From contig CAJBRT010000050.1 in the NCBI GenBank assembly GCA_903958045.1, forward strand, positions 1 to 35,000: a stretch of DNA of 35,000 nucleotides. Reading direction: 5' to 3'. The notes below the pieces were generated by a model that had not been told where the DNA came from, made no database searches, and saw only the letters and a program-made list of their open reading frames with translations. Made by a program: the position numbers and the translations under genes. The number at the start of each line of letters is the position of its first letter. Position 1 is the stretch's first letter. Source of the stretch: an uncultured Bacteroidota bacterium (GTDB lineage Bacteria; Bacteroidota; Bacteroidia; Chitinophagales; Chitinophagaceae). This document shows, in pieces, positions 9,459 through 17,205 of the stretch.

Positions 9459-10331
9459 ATGAAAAAAACAACACAATTTGTCGCGGCTAGTTTAATAGCC
9501 ATTGTTTCACTTGTTGCTGTCGCATGTAACAAGTCTACTTCTGTAGAAAATGGTCCGGGTATTCAAGAGGTTAATTTTATGTTAACGGATGGTCCGGGTA
9601 GTTATGACAATGTTTTTATTGATATTAAATCCTTGCAGATAGTAATCGACACAGCAAGGGAAGGGTCACGAAAAAGGGACACTTGTAATTGGGATCATAT
9701 TGCAGCAAATAGAAATTCCCGTAAAGATTCCGGTCTGGTATGGACAACAATGCCAATTAAGGCTGGTGTTTATGACATCTTAAAATTTAGAAATGGGTTG
9801 GATACTTTATTTGCTTCGGCTAATGTTCCAAAAGGTTCTGTAAGGCTCGTACGAATAGAATTTGGCACCAATAATAGTGTTGTAAAAGATAGTGTATCTT
9901 ATCCGCTTAATCTGGCATCAAATATGCCCGCTTATATTACTTTAAAATTAAACGGGCGTGAGTTTGAGGAATTTGCAAGTCGCCGTCACAGACTTTGGTT
10001 AGACTTTGATGTAAGCCGTTCTATTATTGAAGCAAATGGACGCTTTTATTTAATGCCTGTAATGCACACTTTTGTAGAAAAAAATACGGCAAGTGTAGCG
10101 GGTAAAGTAAAACCCAAAGATGCAAAAGCAGTGATTACCCTATTTAATAATACCGATACCGCTTATGCACTTCCTAACAGAGAAGGCGAGTTTAAAATGC
10201 GCGGTTTAAAAGATGGGACTTACAAATTATATGTAAAAGCCTCAAATGGGTATAAGGATACGACGATCAATAATGTGGTGGTGGCACAACCTAAAACAAC
10301 TAGTGTTGGTGTAATTGAACTTAAAAAATAA
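9459..10331 (+). CDS. DUF4382 domain lipoprotein
   Basis: A 290-residue predicted lipoprotein. The signal peptide ends in a lipobox (VAVAC) with the acylated cysteine at residue 23. Residues about 37-190 match the DUF4382 pattern: VNFMLTDGPGSYDNVFIDIKS at the start, a central PIKAGVYDILKFRNG strand, and LWLDFDVSRSI near the end. The last about 80 residues (SVAGKVKPKDAKAVITLF, then GEFKMRGLKDGTYKLYV) look like a carboxypeptidase-regulatory/transthyretin-like beta-sandwich. DUF4382 proteins are widespread surface or periplasmic lipoproteins of unknown function. The gene is monocistronic, with its own promoter upstream and a strong hairpin terminator downstream. Confidence 0.82.
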   Translation: MKKTTQFVAASLIAIVSLVAVACNKSTSVENGPGIQEVNFMLTDGPGSYDNVFIDIKSLQIVIDTAREGSRKRDTCNWDHIAANRNSRKDSGLVWTTMPIKAGVYDILKFRNGLDTLFASANVPKGSVRLVRIEFGTNNSVVKDSVSYPLNLASNMPAYITLKLNGREFEEFASRRHRLWLDFDVSRSIIEANGRFYLMPVMHTFVEKNTASVAGKVKPKDAKAVITLFNNTDTAYALPNREGEFKMRGLKDGTYKLYVKASNGYKDTTINNVVVAQPKTTSVGVIELKK

Positions 10332-10355
10332 GAAGTATAGGGTGAGTTTGTTTAG

Positions 10356-10390
10356 AATGGGGGCGCTTGGCGCCCCCATTTGTATTTGAT
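10356..10390 (+). terminator. Hairpin terminator after the DUF4382 gene
   Basis: A perfect 11-bp stem (AATGGGGGCGC at 10356-10366 with GCGCCCCCATT at 10370-10380) closes a 3-nt TTG loop. The following tract is only moderately T-rich (TGTATTTGAT), but the GC-rich stem 25 bp after the stop codon fits an intrinsic terminator. Confidence 0.75.
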
Positions 10391-10438
10391 AGTACCAACG
10401 AAAAAGCTTTTTTTTGTAGGGCATAATATTTACTCCCC

Positions 10439-11650
10439 ATGATTCAAAACCGTAAAGCAGCCATCGGATTTATATTTATCACTTTATTAATTGATGTAAC
10501 AGGGCTCGGTTTAATTATTCCTGTTGTTCCAAAGCTAATCGAAGATTTACTGCACACCACTAATATTAGCAAAGTGGCACTGATTGGCGGCTTGCTCACT
10601 TTTTCTTATGCGATTATGCAATTCTTGTTTGCACCCGTGCTTGGAAATTTGAGTGACAAATACGGACGACGCCCTATTTTATTATTTTCATTATTAGGAT
10701 TTGGTCTCGATTATTTACTCCTTGCTTTTGCACCAAGTATTGGATGGTTATTTGTTGGACGCATTATTGCAGGAATAACGGGTGCTAGTATGACAACGGC
10801 ATCTGCGTATATCGCTGATATTAGTACGCCCGAAACCCGCGCACAAAACTTTGGCATGATTGGTGCTGCTTTTGGTCTTGGATTTATTGTAGGTCCCATG
10901 ATAGGAGGGCTGCTAGGAGAAATGGGACCTCGTATTCCATTTTTAGTTGCAGCAGGTCTAGCGCTGTTAAATGCCGCCTATGGTTATTTTGTTTTACCAG
11001 AATCCTTGGATGTTTCTAACAGAAGAGCTTTTGATTGGAAGCGCGCAAATCCCATAAGTTCCTTAAAAAATTTATCAAGATTTCCGGCAGTTGCTGGACT
11101 TATTGTTTCCTTCTTTTTAATTTATGTTGCTTCACATGCTGTTCAAAGTAATTGGAGTTATTTTAATATTGAAAAATTTAAGTGGTCACCCAAAATGATT
11201 GGCATATCACTTGCTGTCGTTGGGGTATTGGTTAGCTTGGTTCAGGGGGTGCTTGTAAGGTTTGTGAATCCTAAAATTGGGAATGAAAGAAGTGTATATG
11301 TGGGTTTAGGATTATATACAGTTGGATTAGTTTTATTTGGGCTCGCGTCACAAAGTTGGATGATGTTTGCATTTTTAATCCCTTACTGTTTAGGCGGTAT
11401 TTCTGGCCCTGGCCTACAAGCTATTATTTCTGGTAGTGTTCCCGCTAACGAGCAAGGTGAACTACAAGGGTCTTTAACAAGTGTTATAAGCATTACTTCT
11501 ATTGTTGGACCACTCGTGATGTCAAATTTATTTGCCTTCTTTACGGGGCCTATTGCACCCTTTTATTTTCCGGGGGCACCTTTTATGCTTGCAGCGCTAT
11601 TGATGTTGTTAAGTTGCCTTTTTGCCTATAAAGCGTTGAGGACTAAGTAA
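10439..11650 (+). CDS. TetA-like MFS efflux transporter
   Basis: A 403-residue major facilitator with about twelve hydrophobic segments. TM1 carries DVTGLGLIIPVVPKL, the arrangement seen in the TetA (DHA1, TCR) subgroup. The loop after TM2 has MFS motif A, GNLSDKYGRRP (69-79). A second family mark is the glycine/proline-rich GAAFGLGFIVGPMIGGLLG stretch of TM5 (motif C). These proteins are proton-coupled drug exporters in the inner membrane, and tetracycline resistance is known only for some. The chromosomal setting, with no mobile element or TetR-type regulator nearby, argues for a housekeeping or cryptic exporter rather than an acquired resistance gene. The substrate cannot be told from sequence. 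Confidence 0.87.
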   Translation: MIQNRKAAIGFIFITLLIDVTGLGLIIPVVPKLIEDLLHTTNISKVALIGGLLTFSYAIMQFLFAPVLGNLSDKYGRRPILLFSLLGFGLDYLLLAFAPSIGWLFVGRIIAGITGASMTTASAYIADISTPETRAQNFGMIGAAFGLGFIVGPMIGGLLGEMGPRIPFLVAAGLALLNAAYGYFVLPESLDVSNRRAFDWKRANPISSLKNLSRFPAVAGLIVSFFLIYVASHAVQSNWSYFNIEKFKWSPKMIGISLAVVGVLVSLVQGVLVRFVNPKIGNERSVYVGLGLYTVGLVLFGLASQSWMMFAFLIPYCLGGISGPGLQAIISGSVPANEQGELQGSLTSVISITSIVGPLVMSNLFAFFTGPIAPFYFPGAPFMLAALLMLLSCLFAYKALRTK

Positions 11651-11718
11651 TATTTCGTTTTTTCCGCCTTAAATCACTTGTCGCTTCCTAATTTAACTTT
11701 TTAAATGACAAGTATTAA

Positions 11719-11749
11719 TTGGAAGGGGGGCTATTTATGCGTACTTTTG
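11719..11749 (+). promoter_or_regulatory. Promoter of the cold-shock gene
   Basis: TTG at 11719-11721 and TACTTTTG at 11742-11749 are 20 bases apart, close to the Bacteroidota -33/-7 consensus. The predicted leader is about 26 nt, AU-rich, and contains a tandem ATTTACAA repeat just before the ATG. Confidence 0.65.
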
Positions 11750-11778
11750 CACTTTAATTACAATTTACAAATTTACAA

Positions 11779-11982
11779 ATGGACACACAAATTCAAGGAA
11801 CTGTAAAGTTCTTCAACGAGGAAAAAGGTTTTGGATTCATCAAGCATGACAATTCAAGCAAAGAAACTTTCGTACATGCTAACGGCTTGATTGACCAAAT
11901 CGAGGCGAATGACAAGGTTATTTTTGACGTGCAAGAAGGCCGTAAAGGTCCTAACGCAGTTAACGTTAAACGTTTAAGTTAA
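11779..11982 (+). CDS. Cold-shock domain protein (CspA family)
   Basis: A 67-residue single cold-shock domain that binds single-stranded RNA or DNA and is thought to melt mRNA structure. It opens with GTVKFFNEEKGFGFI, which contains RNP1 (KGFGFI, residues 16-21). RNP2 is FVHANGL from residue 31, slightly unlike the usual VFVHxS. The end, GRKGPNAVNVKRL, is typical. Length is canonical. The gene is monocistronic between a recognisable promoter and a strong rho-independent terminator, which fits an abundant short transcript. Whether this copy is cold-induced cannot be judged; its short leader lacks the long structured 5' UTR known for Escherichia coli cspA. Confidence 0.95.
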   Translation: MDTQIQGTVKFFNEEKGFGFIKHDNSSKETFVHANGLIDQIEANDKVIFDVQEGRKGPNAVNVKRLS

Positions 11983-12009
11983 TTACTAAAACAAGCTTAA
12001 CCAATTATA

Positions 12010-12045
12010 GGCCATTTCGCTAACCGCGAAATGGCCTTTTTCTTT
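12010..12045 (+). terminator. Rho-independent terminator of the cold-shock gene
   Basis: An 11-bp perfect stem (GGCCATTTCGC at 12010-12020 with GCGAAATGGCC at 12026-12036) closes a TAACC loop and is followed directly by TTTTTCTTT. It sits 27 bp after the stop codon. Confidence 0.92.
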
Positions 12046-12058
12046 GCCCTAGCTTAAC

Positions 12059-12066
12059 TATATTTG
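12059..12066 (+). promoter_or_regulatory. -7 promoter element for purine nucleoside phosphorylase
   Basis: TATATTTG fits TAnnTTTG and lies 19 bases before the preferred ATG at 12086, immediately after the preceding terminator. The -33 element is not distinct. Confidence 0.45.
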
Positions 12067-12085
12067 TAGTCTCTAAAAAGTGCAT

Positions 12086-12907
12086 ATGTCAACCATACTT
12101 CAACAGTTACAAGAAACAAAAACCTACATACAATCTAAGGTAAACGAACAGGCTGCTATTGGGATTATTTTAGGTAGTGGACTCGGAAATCTAGCCGCTG
12201 AAATTGTTACTGAATTTGAAATTCCATACGAACAAATTCCTCATTTTCCGGTAAGCACCGTCGAAGGTCATAAAGGCCGTTTAATTTTTGGCACACTCGA
12301 AGGTGTAAAAGTTTGGGTAATGTCGGGCCGTTTTCATTTTTATGAAGGCTATACACCGCAGCAAGTTTCGTATCCTGTAAGGGTGATGCGCGCGCTAGGG
12401 GTAGAAACATTACTTCTTTCTAATGCAGCAGGTGGCGTCAATAGTAATTTTAAAGTGGGAGATTTAATGATCATCAATGATCATATTAGCCTGTTTACCA
12501 TCAACCCACTTCTTGGAAAAAATGAAGAAGCGCTAGGAACCCGTTTCCCTGACATGAGCGAGCCTTATGATAAGTCCTTAATTGCAAAAGTAAAAAACAT
12601 TGCAGCTGCCAATAGTATTCAAGTGCACGAAGGTGTTTATTTAGGCGTAACAGGTCCTACATTTGAAACCAGGGCCGAGTATAAATTAATTCTTGCGGTA
12701 GGTGGTGATGCGGTGGGTATGAGTACCGTTCAGGAAACTATTGTAGCGGTGCATGGTGGTATGAAGGTATTTGCTATTAGTGTGATTACTGATTTAGGAA
12801 TCCGTGAAGAAGATAACATCATAACACACCAGGAAGTTTTAGAGGCTGCAACAGCTGCCGAGCCAAAGCTTACCTTATTGTTTAAAGAATTAGTCAAACA
12901 ATTATAA
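12086..12907 (+). CDS. punA: Purine nucleoside phosphorylase (trimeric inosine/guanosine type)
   Basis: A 273-residue enzyme that splits inosine, guanosine and deoxy-forms with phosphate to the base and (deoxy)ribose-1-phosphate, feeding purine salvage. Motifs of the low-molecular-mass trimeric class in order are GIILGSGLGNLA (phosphate-binding), VEGHKGRLIFG with the conserved His, MSGRFHFYEGY, LLLSNAAGGVN, GPTFETRAEY, and VGMSTVQETIVAVHGGMKVFAISVITD. An in-frame GTG two codons upstream (12080) is possible, but the ATG is preferred because it gives the usual N-terminus and lies at a sensible distance from the -7 box. The stop codon overlaps the start of the next gene (TAATG), indicating translational coupling with a putative porin. 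Confidence 0.93.
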   Translation: MSTILQQLQETKTYIQSKVNEQAAIGIILGSGLGNLAAEIVTEFEIPYEQIPHFPVSTVEGHKGRLIFGTLEGVKVWVMSGRFHFYEGYTPQQVSYPVRVMRALGVETLLLSNAAGGVNSNFKVGDLMIINDHISLFTINPLLGKNEEALGTRFPDMSEPYDKSLIAKVKNIAAANSIQVHEGVYLGVTGPTFETRAEYKLILAVGGDAVGMSTVQETIVAVHGGMKVFAISVITDLGIREEDNIITHQEVLEAATAAEPKLTLLFKELVKQL

Positions 12908-14943
12908 TGCTGTTCAAGCGCTATTGTTTATTTTTTGTATGCTACTGTATGGTACAATTAGTAGCTGGTCAATCTGATGATAGGCCGCAACTAAGAGGTG
13001 GCAGGCCCGGTGCAGGTGCTGTTTCCTATGACCGTCAGGGGAGGCCCATAAGAAATAGCGCTGGCAAAAATGATTCTTTGCAAACGCGAAATAGTTTAGC
13101 CGATTCAATAACCATATTTTATAAACTTTTTGATTCTACCAAATTAAGAACACTCGATAGTTCTATAAACGATTTTAGTAGATATTTTCCACTCCCTTAT
13201 TCGGTGCGCTCTTTGGGTAATTTAGGCACTGCAACACAGTCTTTACTTTTTAAACCCTATATGAAAGCTGGTTTTAATGCCGGTTTTCATGGGTATGATG
13301 TTTATAATTATTCGTTAGAGAATACGCGGTTTTACGAAACCACCAGGCCTTTTACAGAGCTAGCTTTTGTGCTTGGTGCAAGAGCAGAGCAAGTGGTAGA
13401 TTTTTTACACACGCAAAATAAAAAAGACAATTTTAATTTTTCGTTACAATACCGGTTTAGCAACTCGCCGGGAGCATTAAAAAATCAGAATGCCAATTTA
13501 AATAATTTAAGATTTACCAGTCATTTCAAATCCAACAACCGCAAATACGAACTCTTTTTTGTTTTCTTATCCAATAAAAATGCGTCTTCCGAAAACGGAG
13601 GATTGCAAAGTCCGGGTAGACTCGATAGCCTATCGCTTAACGACCCGTTCGAACTAGAAACAAGGCTAGGTAAATCTGCGGCGGCTTCACGAAATCCCTT
13701 TAACACCAATGTATCAACCGGAAATATTTATACTGGTTCTCAATTTGTAATCAGACAACAATATGATCTAGGTAAAAAAGATTCTAGTGTGGTGGATTCT
13801 GTAACCTATCGAATTTTTTATCCAAGACTCAGACTTCAACATACCTTATCTGTTGCATCCAATACCTATCAGTTTTTAGATACCTACGTAGATTCTAGCA
13901 AGTACCAGTTGTATTTTAACAAGTCTGTTGCCTTCGGAAAATCTATCAACTATAAAGATAGCTGGCGGGATATCACCAACGAATTTAGCGTATTAACATT
14001 TCCAGATAAAAACAACCAGAGCCAATATTTAAAAACCGGAATAGCGTATCAGGCACTAAACGGGACTTTTGATACAACTAGTACCCTATCTTTTTATAAC
14101 ATCTATGCAGTGGGAGCCTATAAGAATAGGTCTAGAAATAAAATTTGGGATATTGATGCGCATGCCAATCTATACTTGAATGGACAAAACGCGGGTGACT
14201 ATGAGGCAGCTGTTTATTTGCAGCGTTATTTAGGAGCCAAAGCTGGCTATTTAACACTCGGGTTTAATAATGTGAACAGATCTCCGGCATTTGTATTGGA
14301 TCCATTAAGTAGTTTTCGAATTAATTCAAGCGTCAATTTCAGCAAAGAAAATAGTGTTCAGCTCATGGCAAAATATGAAAAGCCTAATAGGCGTTTTTCA
14401 TTTACAGCCAACTATTACGGCATTAGTAATTATATGTATTTTGATGGTTTCTTTTCCGCAAAACAAGCGTCCGGCTTGTTTAATTTATTGCAATTGTCGC
14501 TTCAAAAAAAGTGGCATTTAAAAGGACATTGGAACTGGTACACAGAAATGCATCTGCAACAAAAAGTAGGAACAGGTCCTGTTAATGTGCCCAGTTTTTA
14601 CACCAGAAATAGGCTCGCATTTGAAGGTAATTTCTTTACCAATCTCGACGTATCAACAGGCCTAGAAATGCAGTATTTTACGGCTTATAACGCCGATGGG
14701 TATTCTCCATTTTTAGGGGCTTATTTTTACCAGAACAGCCAGCAGCTTTCCAATAGACCTGATATTCATGCTTATTTTCATTTCAGAATCAAGCGTTTAA
14801 AAGGTTTTATTAGGGTCGAAAACCTCAATAGCCTCAATACGGCTAACGGTTTTTCATTTAACAAGCCCAATTTTATGACTAACCTATACCCCAATACCAC
14901 ACTTTGGACCCGCATTGGCATCTGGTGGAACTTTATTAATTAA
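12907..14943 (+). CDS. Putative outer-membrane porin (Porin_10-like)
   Basis: A 678-residue exported protein with a signal peptide of about 21 residues (ending LVAGQ). A low-complexity Arg/Gly/Pro segment follows (RGGRPGAGAVSYDRQGRP). The remainder alternates aromatic and polar residues in the manner of amphipathic beta strands of an outer-membrane barrel. The C-terminus (TLWTRIGIWWNFIN) is aromatic-rich as expected for a barrel. It resembles the Bacteroidota 'putative porin' family PF14121. Its ATG overlaps the stop of purine nucleoside phosphorylase by one base, so the two are co-expressed. A role in nucleoside or small-solute uptake is possible from context but not shown by the sequence. 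Confidence 0.75.
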   Translation: MLFKRYCLFFVCYCMVQLVAGQSDDRPQLRGGRPGAGAVSYDRQGRPIRNSAGKNDSLQTRNSLADSITIFYKLFDSTKLRTLDSSINDFSRYFPLPYSVRSLGNLGTATQSLLFKPYMKAGFNAGFHGYDVYNYSLENTRFYETTRPFTELAFVLGARAEQVVDFLHTQNKKDNFNFSLQYRFSNSPGALKNQNANLNNLRFTSHFKSNNRKYELFFVFLSNKNASSENGGLQSPGRLDSLSLNDPFELETRLGKSAAASRNPFNTNVSTGNIYTGSQFVIRQQYDLGKKDSSVVDSVTYRIFYPRLRLQHTLSVASNTYQFLDTYVDSSKYQLYFNKSVAFGKSINYKDSWRDITNEFSVLTFPDKNNQSQYLKTGIAYQALNGTFDTTSTLSFYNIYAVGAYKNRSRNKIWDIDAHANLYLNGQNAGDYEAAVYLQRYLGAKAGYLTLGFNNVNRSPAFVLDPLSSFRINSSVNFSKENSVQLMAKYEKPNRRFSFTANYYGISNYMYFDGFFSAKQASGLFNLLQLSLQKKWHLKGHWNWYTEMHLQQKVGTGPVNVPSFYTRNRLAFEGNFFTNLDVSTGLEMQYFTAYNADGYSPFLGAYFYQNSQQLSNRPDIHAYFHFRIKRLKGFIRVENLNSLNTANGFSFNKPNFMTNLYPNTTLWTRIGIWWNFIN

Positions 14944-14950
14944 AGTATGG

Positions 14951-14958
14951 TACCTTTG
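14951..14958 (+). promoter_or_regulatory. -7 element abutting the HYC_CC_PP start codon
   Basis: TACCTTTG lies 5 bases before the ATG at 14964. With the usual geometry of TAnnTTTG, the transcript would begin within about 2 nt of the start codon. It overlaps the 3' flank of the porin gene and could be the promoter of the metal cluster. No clear -33 element is visible. Confidence 0.5.
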
Positions 14959-14963
14959 TATTC

Positions 14964-15356
14964 ATGAAGCGCCTTTTAACCCTATTTATTGCTCTTATTT
15001 ACCTAGTCATGTCTACTGGGTTTGTAATGAATAGCCATTACTGCATGGGTAAGCTCAGTTCTATTGAGCTAGGTAGGTCGGAGGCAAAAAAATGTATTTG
15101 CGGCATGCGCATAGACAGTACCAAAAAAAATAAGTGCTGTCATTCTACAATCGAGGTTGTTAAACTTGAAGACTCTCATAAGTTAACCACCTCTACTATT
15201 GGTGTAACAAATTTTTTTGTTGCGGTAATAACACCGTTTTATGTGCAGCCTGTTTTGTTTACAAATGCATACACGGCAAATCAATATCCTAAAAAGTTGC
15301 CACCCAACCTAAACAAACAAGATACGTATAAGCGTATTGGTGTGTTTTTGATTTAG
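14964..15356 (+). CDS. HYC_CC_PP family exported protein (putative metal-binding)
   Basis: A 130-residue protein named for its motifs: HYC at residues 25-27, CC (C58, C59, followed by H60) and PP (113-114). C44 and C46 add another Cys pair (CIC). The N-terminal hydrophobic stretch (residues 3-22) acts as a signal peptide or anchor. The family is found in Bacteroidota, often next to heavy-metal efflux genes, and its biochemical role is not established. The clustered Cys/His residues suggest metal binding in the periplasm, which is an inference. It is first in a seven-gene plus-strand cluster leading to an RND metal pump and has a -7 box just before its start codon. Confidence 0.8.
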   Translation: MKRLLTLFIALIYLVMSTGFVMNSHYCMGKLSSIELGRSEAKKCICGMRIDSTKKNKCCHSTIEVVKLEDSHKLTTSTIGVTNFFVAVITPFYVQPVLFTNAYTANQYPKKLPPNLNKQDTYKRIGVFLI

Positions 15357-15394
15357 GCCTTACTACACTCTCATTTACATTTCTTCTCATTATT

Positions 15395-15413
15395 GCCATG
15401 TTTAATACATGGC
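15395..15413 (+). promoter_or_regulatory. Short inverted repeat between HYC_CC_PP and the first HMA gene
   Basis: GCCATGT (15395-15401) and ACATGGC (15407-15413) form a perfect 7-bp inverted repeat with a 5-nt loop in the 90-bp gap. It could be an operator or a weak attenuator. The tract after it is AT-rich but not a clean T run, so it is not called a terminator. Confidence 0.3.
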
Positions 15414-15446
15414 TCAACTTATTTATTATTTTAAAAAATTAATTGT

Positions 15447-15824
15447 ATGAAAATCAAATTTATTATCGCGTCTATCCTGTCTATTATTTTAACAACAACT
15501 GCTGTGAGTGCTCAAACTAAATCAGCTCCAAAAACGGAATCCGTTAAAATCTGGGGTAATTGTGGCATGTGTAAAACAACCATCGAAAAGGCTGCAAAAG
15601 ATGCCGGCGCAACAACGGCTGTTTGGAATAAGACAACAAAAATGCTCAAAATCACCTATTTAGAGTCGGCAACTAGCAATGCAAAAATTCAAGAAAAAAT
15701 TGCAAGCGTTGGTTACGATACCAAAGATTTGACAGCGCCTGATGCGGTATACAACGAGCTTCCAGAATGTTGCCAATACGAGCGTAAGGCGGCTAAAAAA
15801 AAATTAATCATTGATCAACTATAA
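15447..15824 (+). CDS. Exported heavy-metal-associated (HMA) domain protein 1
   Basis: A 125-residue protein with a signal peptide ending at about residue 23 (AVSAQ). One ferredoxin-like HMA domain follows, with the metal site GNCGMCK (C39 and C42), then a TTTKMLKITYLES strand and an IASVGYDT helix end. It closes with the YNELPECCQYER motif, which adds a Cys pair and is common in Bacteroidota homologues. The protein would sit in the periplasm and bind soft metal ions such as Cu(I), and may hand them to the downstream efflux complex. It starts 90 bp after the HYC_CC_PP gene and is 3 bp from the next HMA gene. Metal identity is not evident from sequence. Confidence 0.88.
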   Translation: MKIKFIIASILSIILTTTAVSAQTKSAPKTESVKIWGNCGMCKTTIEKAAKDAGATTAVWNKTTKMLKITYLESATSNAKIQEKIASVGYDTKDLTAPDAVYNELPECCQYERKAAKKKLIIDQL

Positions 15825-15827
15825 AGT

Positions 15828-16322
15828 ATGAAAAAAGTATTTTTATTGATCGCATGTATCTATGCTATTGGTGCTAGTGCACAAGTGCAAAAAGTAAATT
15901 TACAAGCTAGTGGCTTAACATGCGCCATGTGCTCTAAAGCTATATATAAAGCGGTATCAGCCATTTCGTTTGTAGATACGGTACTTGTAAATATTGAAGC
16001 GTCTACCTATGATATTCGGTTTAACAAAGACGCAACACCTCAGTTTGATCAAATTGCAAAGGCGGTTGTGGATGCTGGATTTTCGGTAGCAAACCTAACG
16101 GTAGTGGCTAATTTCAATAAACAAAGCATAGATAAAAACGGATTTGTAACCCTCGATGGTATTCAATATAAATTTATGGGAACGCCGCCTGCTACTTTAC
16201 AAGGAAGTAAAAAAATGCAATTGATAGGTAAGCAGTATATGCTCCCTAAAGATTTTAAAAAAATACCGGCAGGTTCAAATTCAGATATGTCTGCTAAAAC
16301 GTATTTAGTAGCCATTAAATAA
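15828..16322 (+). CDS. Exported HMA-domain protein 2
   Basis: A 164-residue exported protein (signal peptide about residues 1-19, ending ASAQ). Its HMA-like domain carries GLTCAMCSKAI, with the CxxC at C32 and C35, and a VDAGFSVANL end of fold at about residue 90. The remaining about 70 residues form an additional basic domain without Cys that I do not recognise. It begins 3 bp after HMA protein 1 and ends 7 bp before the outer-membrane protein gene, so all three are surely one transcript. Having two distinct secreted HMA proteins side by side suggests a relay or division between metals, which is an inference. Confidence 0.82.
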   Translation: MKKVFLLIACIYAIGASAQVQKVNLQASGLTCAMCSKAIYKAVSAISFVDTVLVNIEASTYDIRFNKDATPQFDQIAKAVVDAGFSVANLTVVANFNKQSIDKNGFVTLDGIQYKFMGTPPATLQGSKKMQLIGKQYMLPKDFKKIPAGSNSDMSAKTYLVAIK

Positions 16323-16329
16323 AAGCAAC

Positions 16330-17139
16330 ATGAAAAAATTGTATTTCTTTTTGTTGTTAATTTCTGGTTTTCGAGTAAGTGCACAAGAACTATTTGTGTA
16401 TACTGAGCCCGCAAGTAATATGCCTGCTACATCTATCGCTGTAAAACAAAGCGCTAAGCTTTTTGACCAGGGTGCAACTTCTAGTACAAGACATGCTACC
16501 GAACTCATGTTTGGTGCAAGTAAAAACTTAATGCTCCACGGCGCAGCAACTTATGGAGCGCTTAATAATACGCCTTTTGGTTTAGAGAGTATTAGGGCCT
16601 ATGGCAAGTATCGATTTTTTAGTGCCGATGGTATGTATAGTCATTTTAGAATGGCTGCTTTTGCAGAAATAGCACATAGCAATACAAAGCCCATGTACCA
16701 AGAAATTAATTTACAAGGGGATCAATCGGGCGTTCAGGCGGGGCTGGTTTTTACGCAGCTGCTACACAAACTAGCGATATCTTCTACGGTGGGTTATGCA
16801 AGTATCAATGGGGATAGTAAAGCGCATCAATTGAAAATGGGTAATAAAGCCTCGGCTATTAATTATTCATTGTCTTTTGGACATCTATTATTTCCTAAAA
16901 AATATACCAGCTACGATCAAACCAACTTTAATATTTATGCCGAGCTACTTGGCCAAGTTATCCCTGGTACTCGCAAAAGTTACCTTGATCTAGCGCCTAG
17001 TATGCAGCTCATTTTTAAAAGTAAGCTCAAGCTTAATTTGGGATACCGCTATAATTTACAATCTAGTATGACCCGCATGGCACAAACAAGCTGGATGCTA
17101 GGAGGTGAATGGCTGTTTTTGAATGCCTTTAAAAAGTAA
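16330..17139 (+). CDS. Outer-membrane beta-barrel-like protein of the metal cluster
   Basis: A 269-residue exported protein (signal peptide about 1-19, ending RVSAQ). The mature part is rich in alternating hydrophobic/aromatic and polar residues, with repeated short strands ending in aromatic residues, for example IRAYGKYRFF, HFRMAAFAEIAHS and LNLGYRYNLQ. It ends in a GGEWLFLNAF-type strand, consistent with a small outer-membrane barrel of 8-12 strands. I recognise no characterised family. Such proteins recur in Bacteroidota copper or heavy-metal loci. Co-transcription with two HMA proteins suggests a role in metal passage or sensing at the outer membrane, which is an inference. Confidence 0.7.
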   Translation: MKKLYFFLLLISGFRVSAQELFVYTEPASNMPATSIAVKQSAKLFDQGATSSTRHATELMFGASKNLMLHGAATYGALNNTPFGLESIRAYGKYRFFSADGMYSHFRMAAFAEIAHSNTKPMYQEINLQGDQSGVQAGLVFTQLLHKLAISSTVGYASINGDSKAHQLKMGNKASAINYSLSFGHLLFPKKYTSYDQTNFNIYAELLGQVIPGTRKSYLDLAPSMQLIFKSKLKLNLGYRYNLQSSMTRMAQTSWMLGGEWLFLNAFKK

Positions 17140-17150
17140 CCTCAATCCAT

Positions 17151-17205
17151 TATAGGCTGCTCTTTTTTTTATATCTTTAAAAGGTGAAAAAAAGGGCAGC
17201 CTATA
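17151..17205 (+). promoter_or_regulatory. 19-bp hairpin enclosing a GTG start codon and a -7-like element
   Basis: TATAGGCTGC plus TC and T7 (17151-17169) pairs with A7-GGGCAGCCTATA (17187-17205) over 19 bp with one G-T wobble. The 17-nt loop (17170-17186) holds the sequence AAAAGG and the GTG start codon of the next gene at 17184-17186. A TATCTTTA at 17172-17179 resembles a -7 box. The T run lies in the left arm, not after the right arm, so it is not a standard plus-strand terminator. Translational gating or an operator are both possible. Confidence 0.55.

Noticed and set aside
10439-11650. Acquired tetracycline resistance gene
   Set aside because: The protein has the TetA-subgroup layout, but there is no TetR-type neighbour, mobile element or change in base composition. 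Many chromosomal MFS exporters look like this.
15395-15413. Intrinsic terminator between HYC_CC_PP and HMA protein 1
   Set aside because: The 7-bp stem is not followed by a T run, so it is listed only as a low-confidence regulatory repeat.
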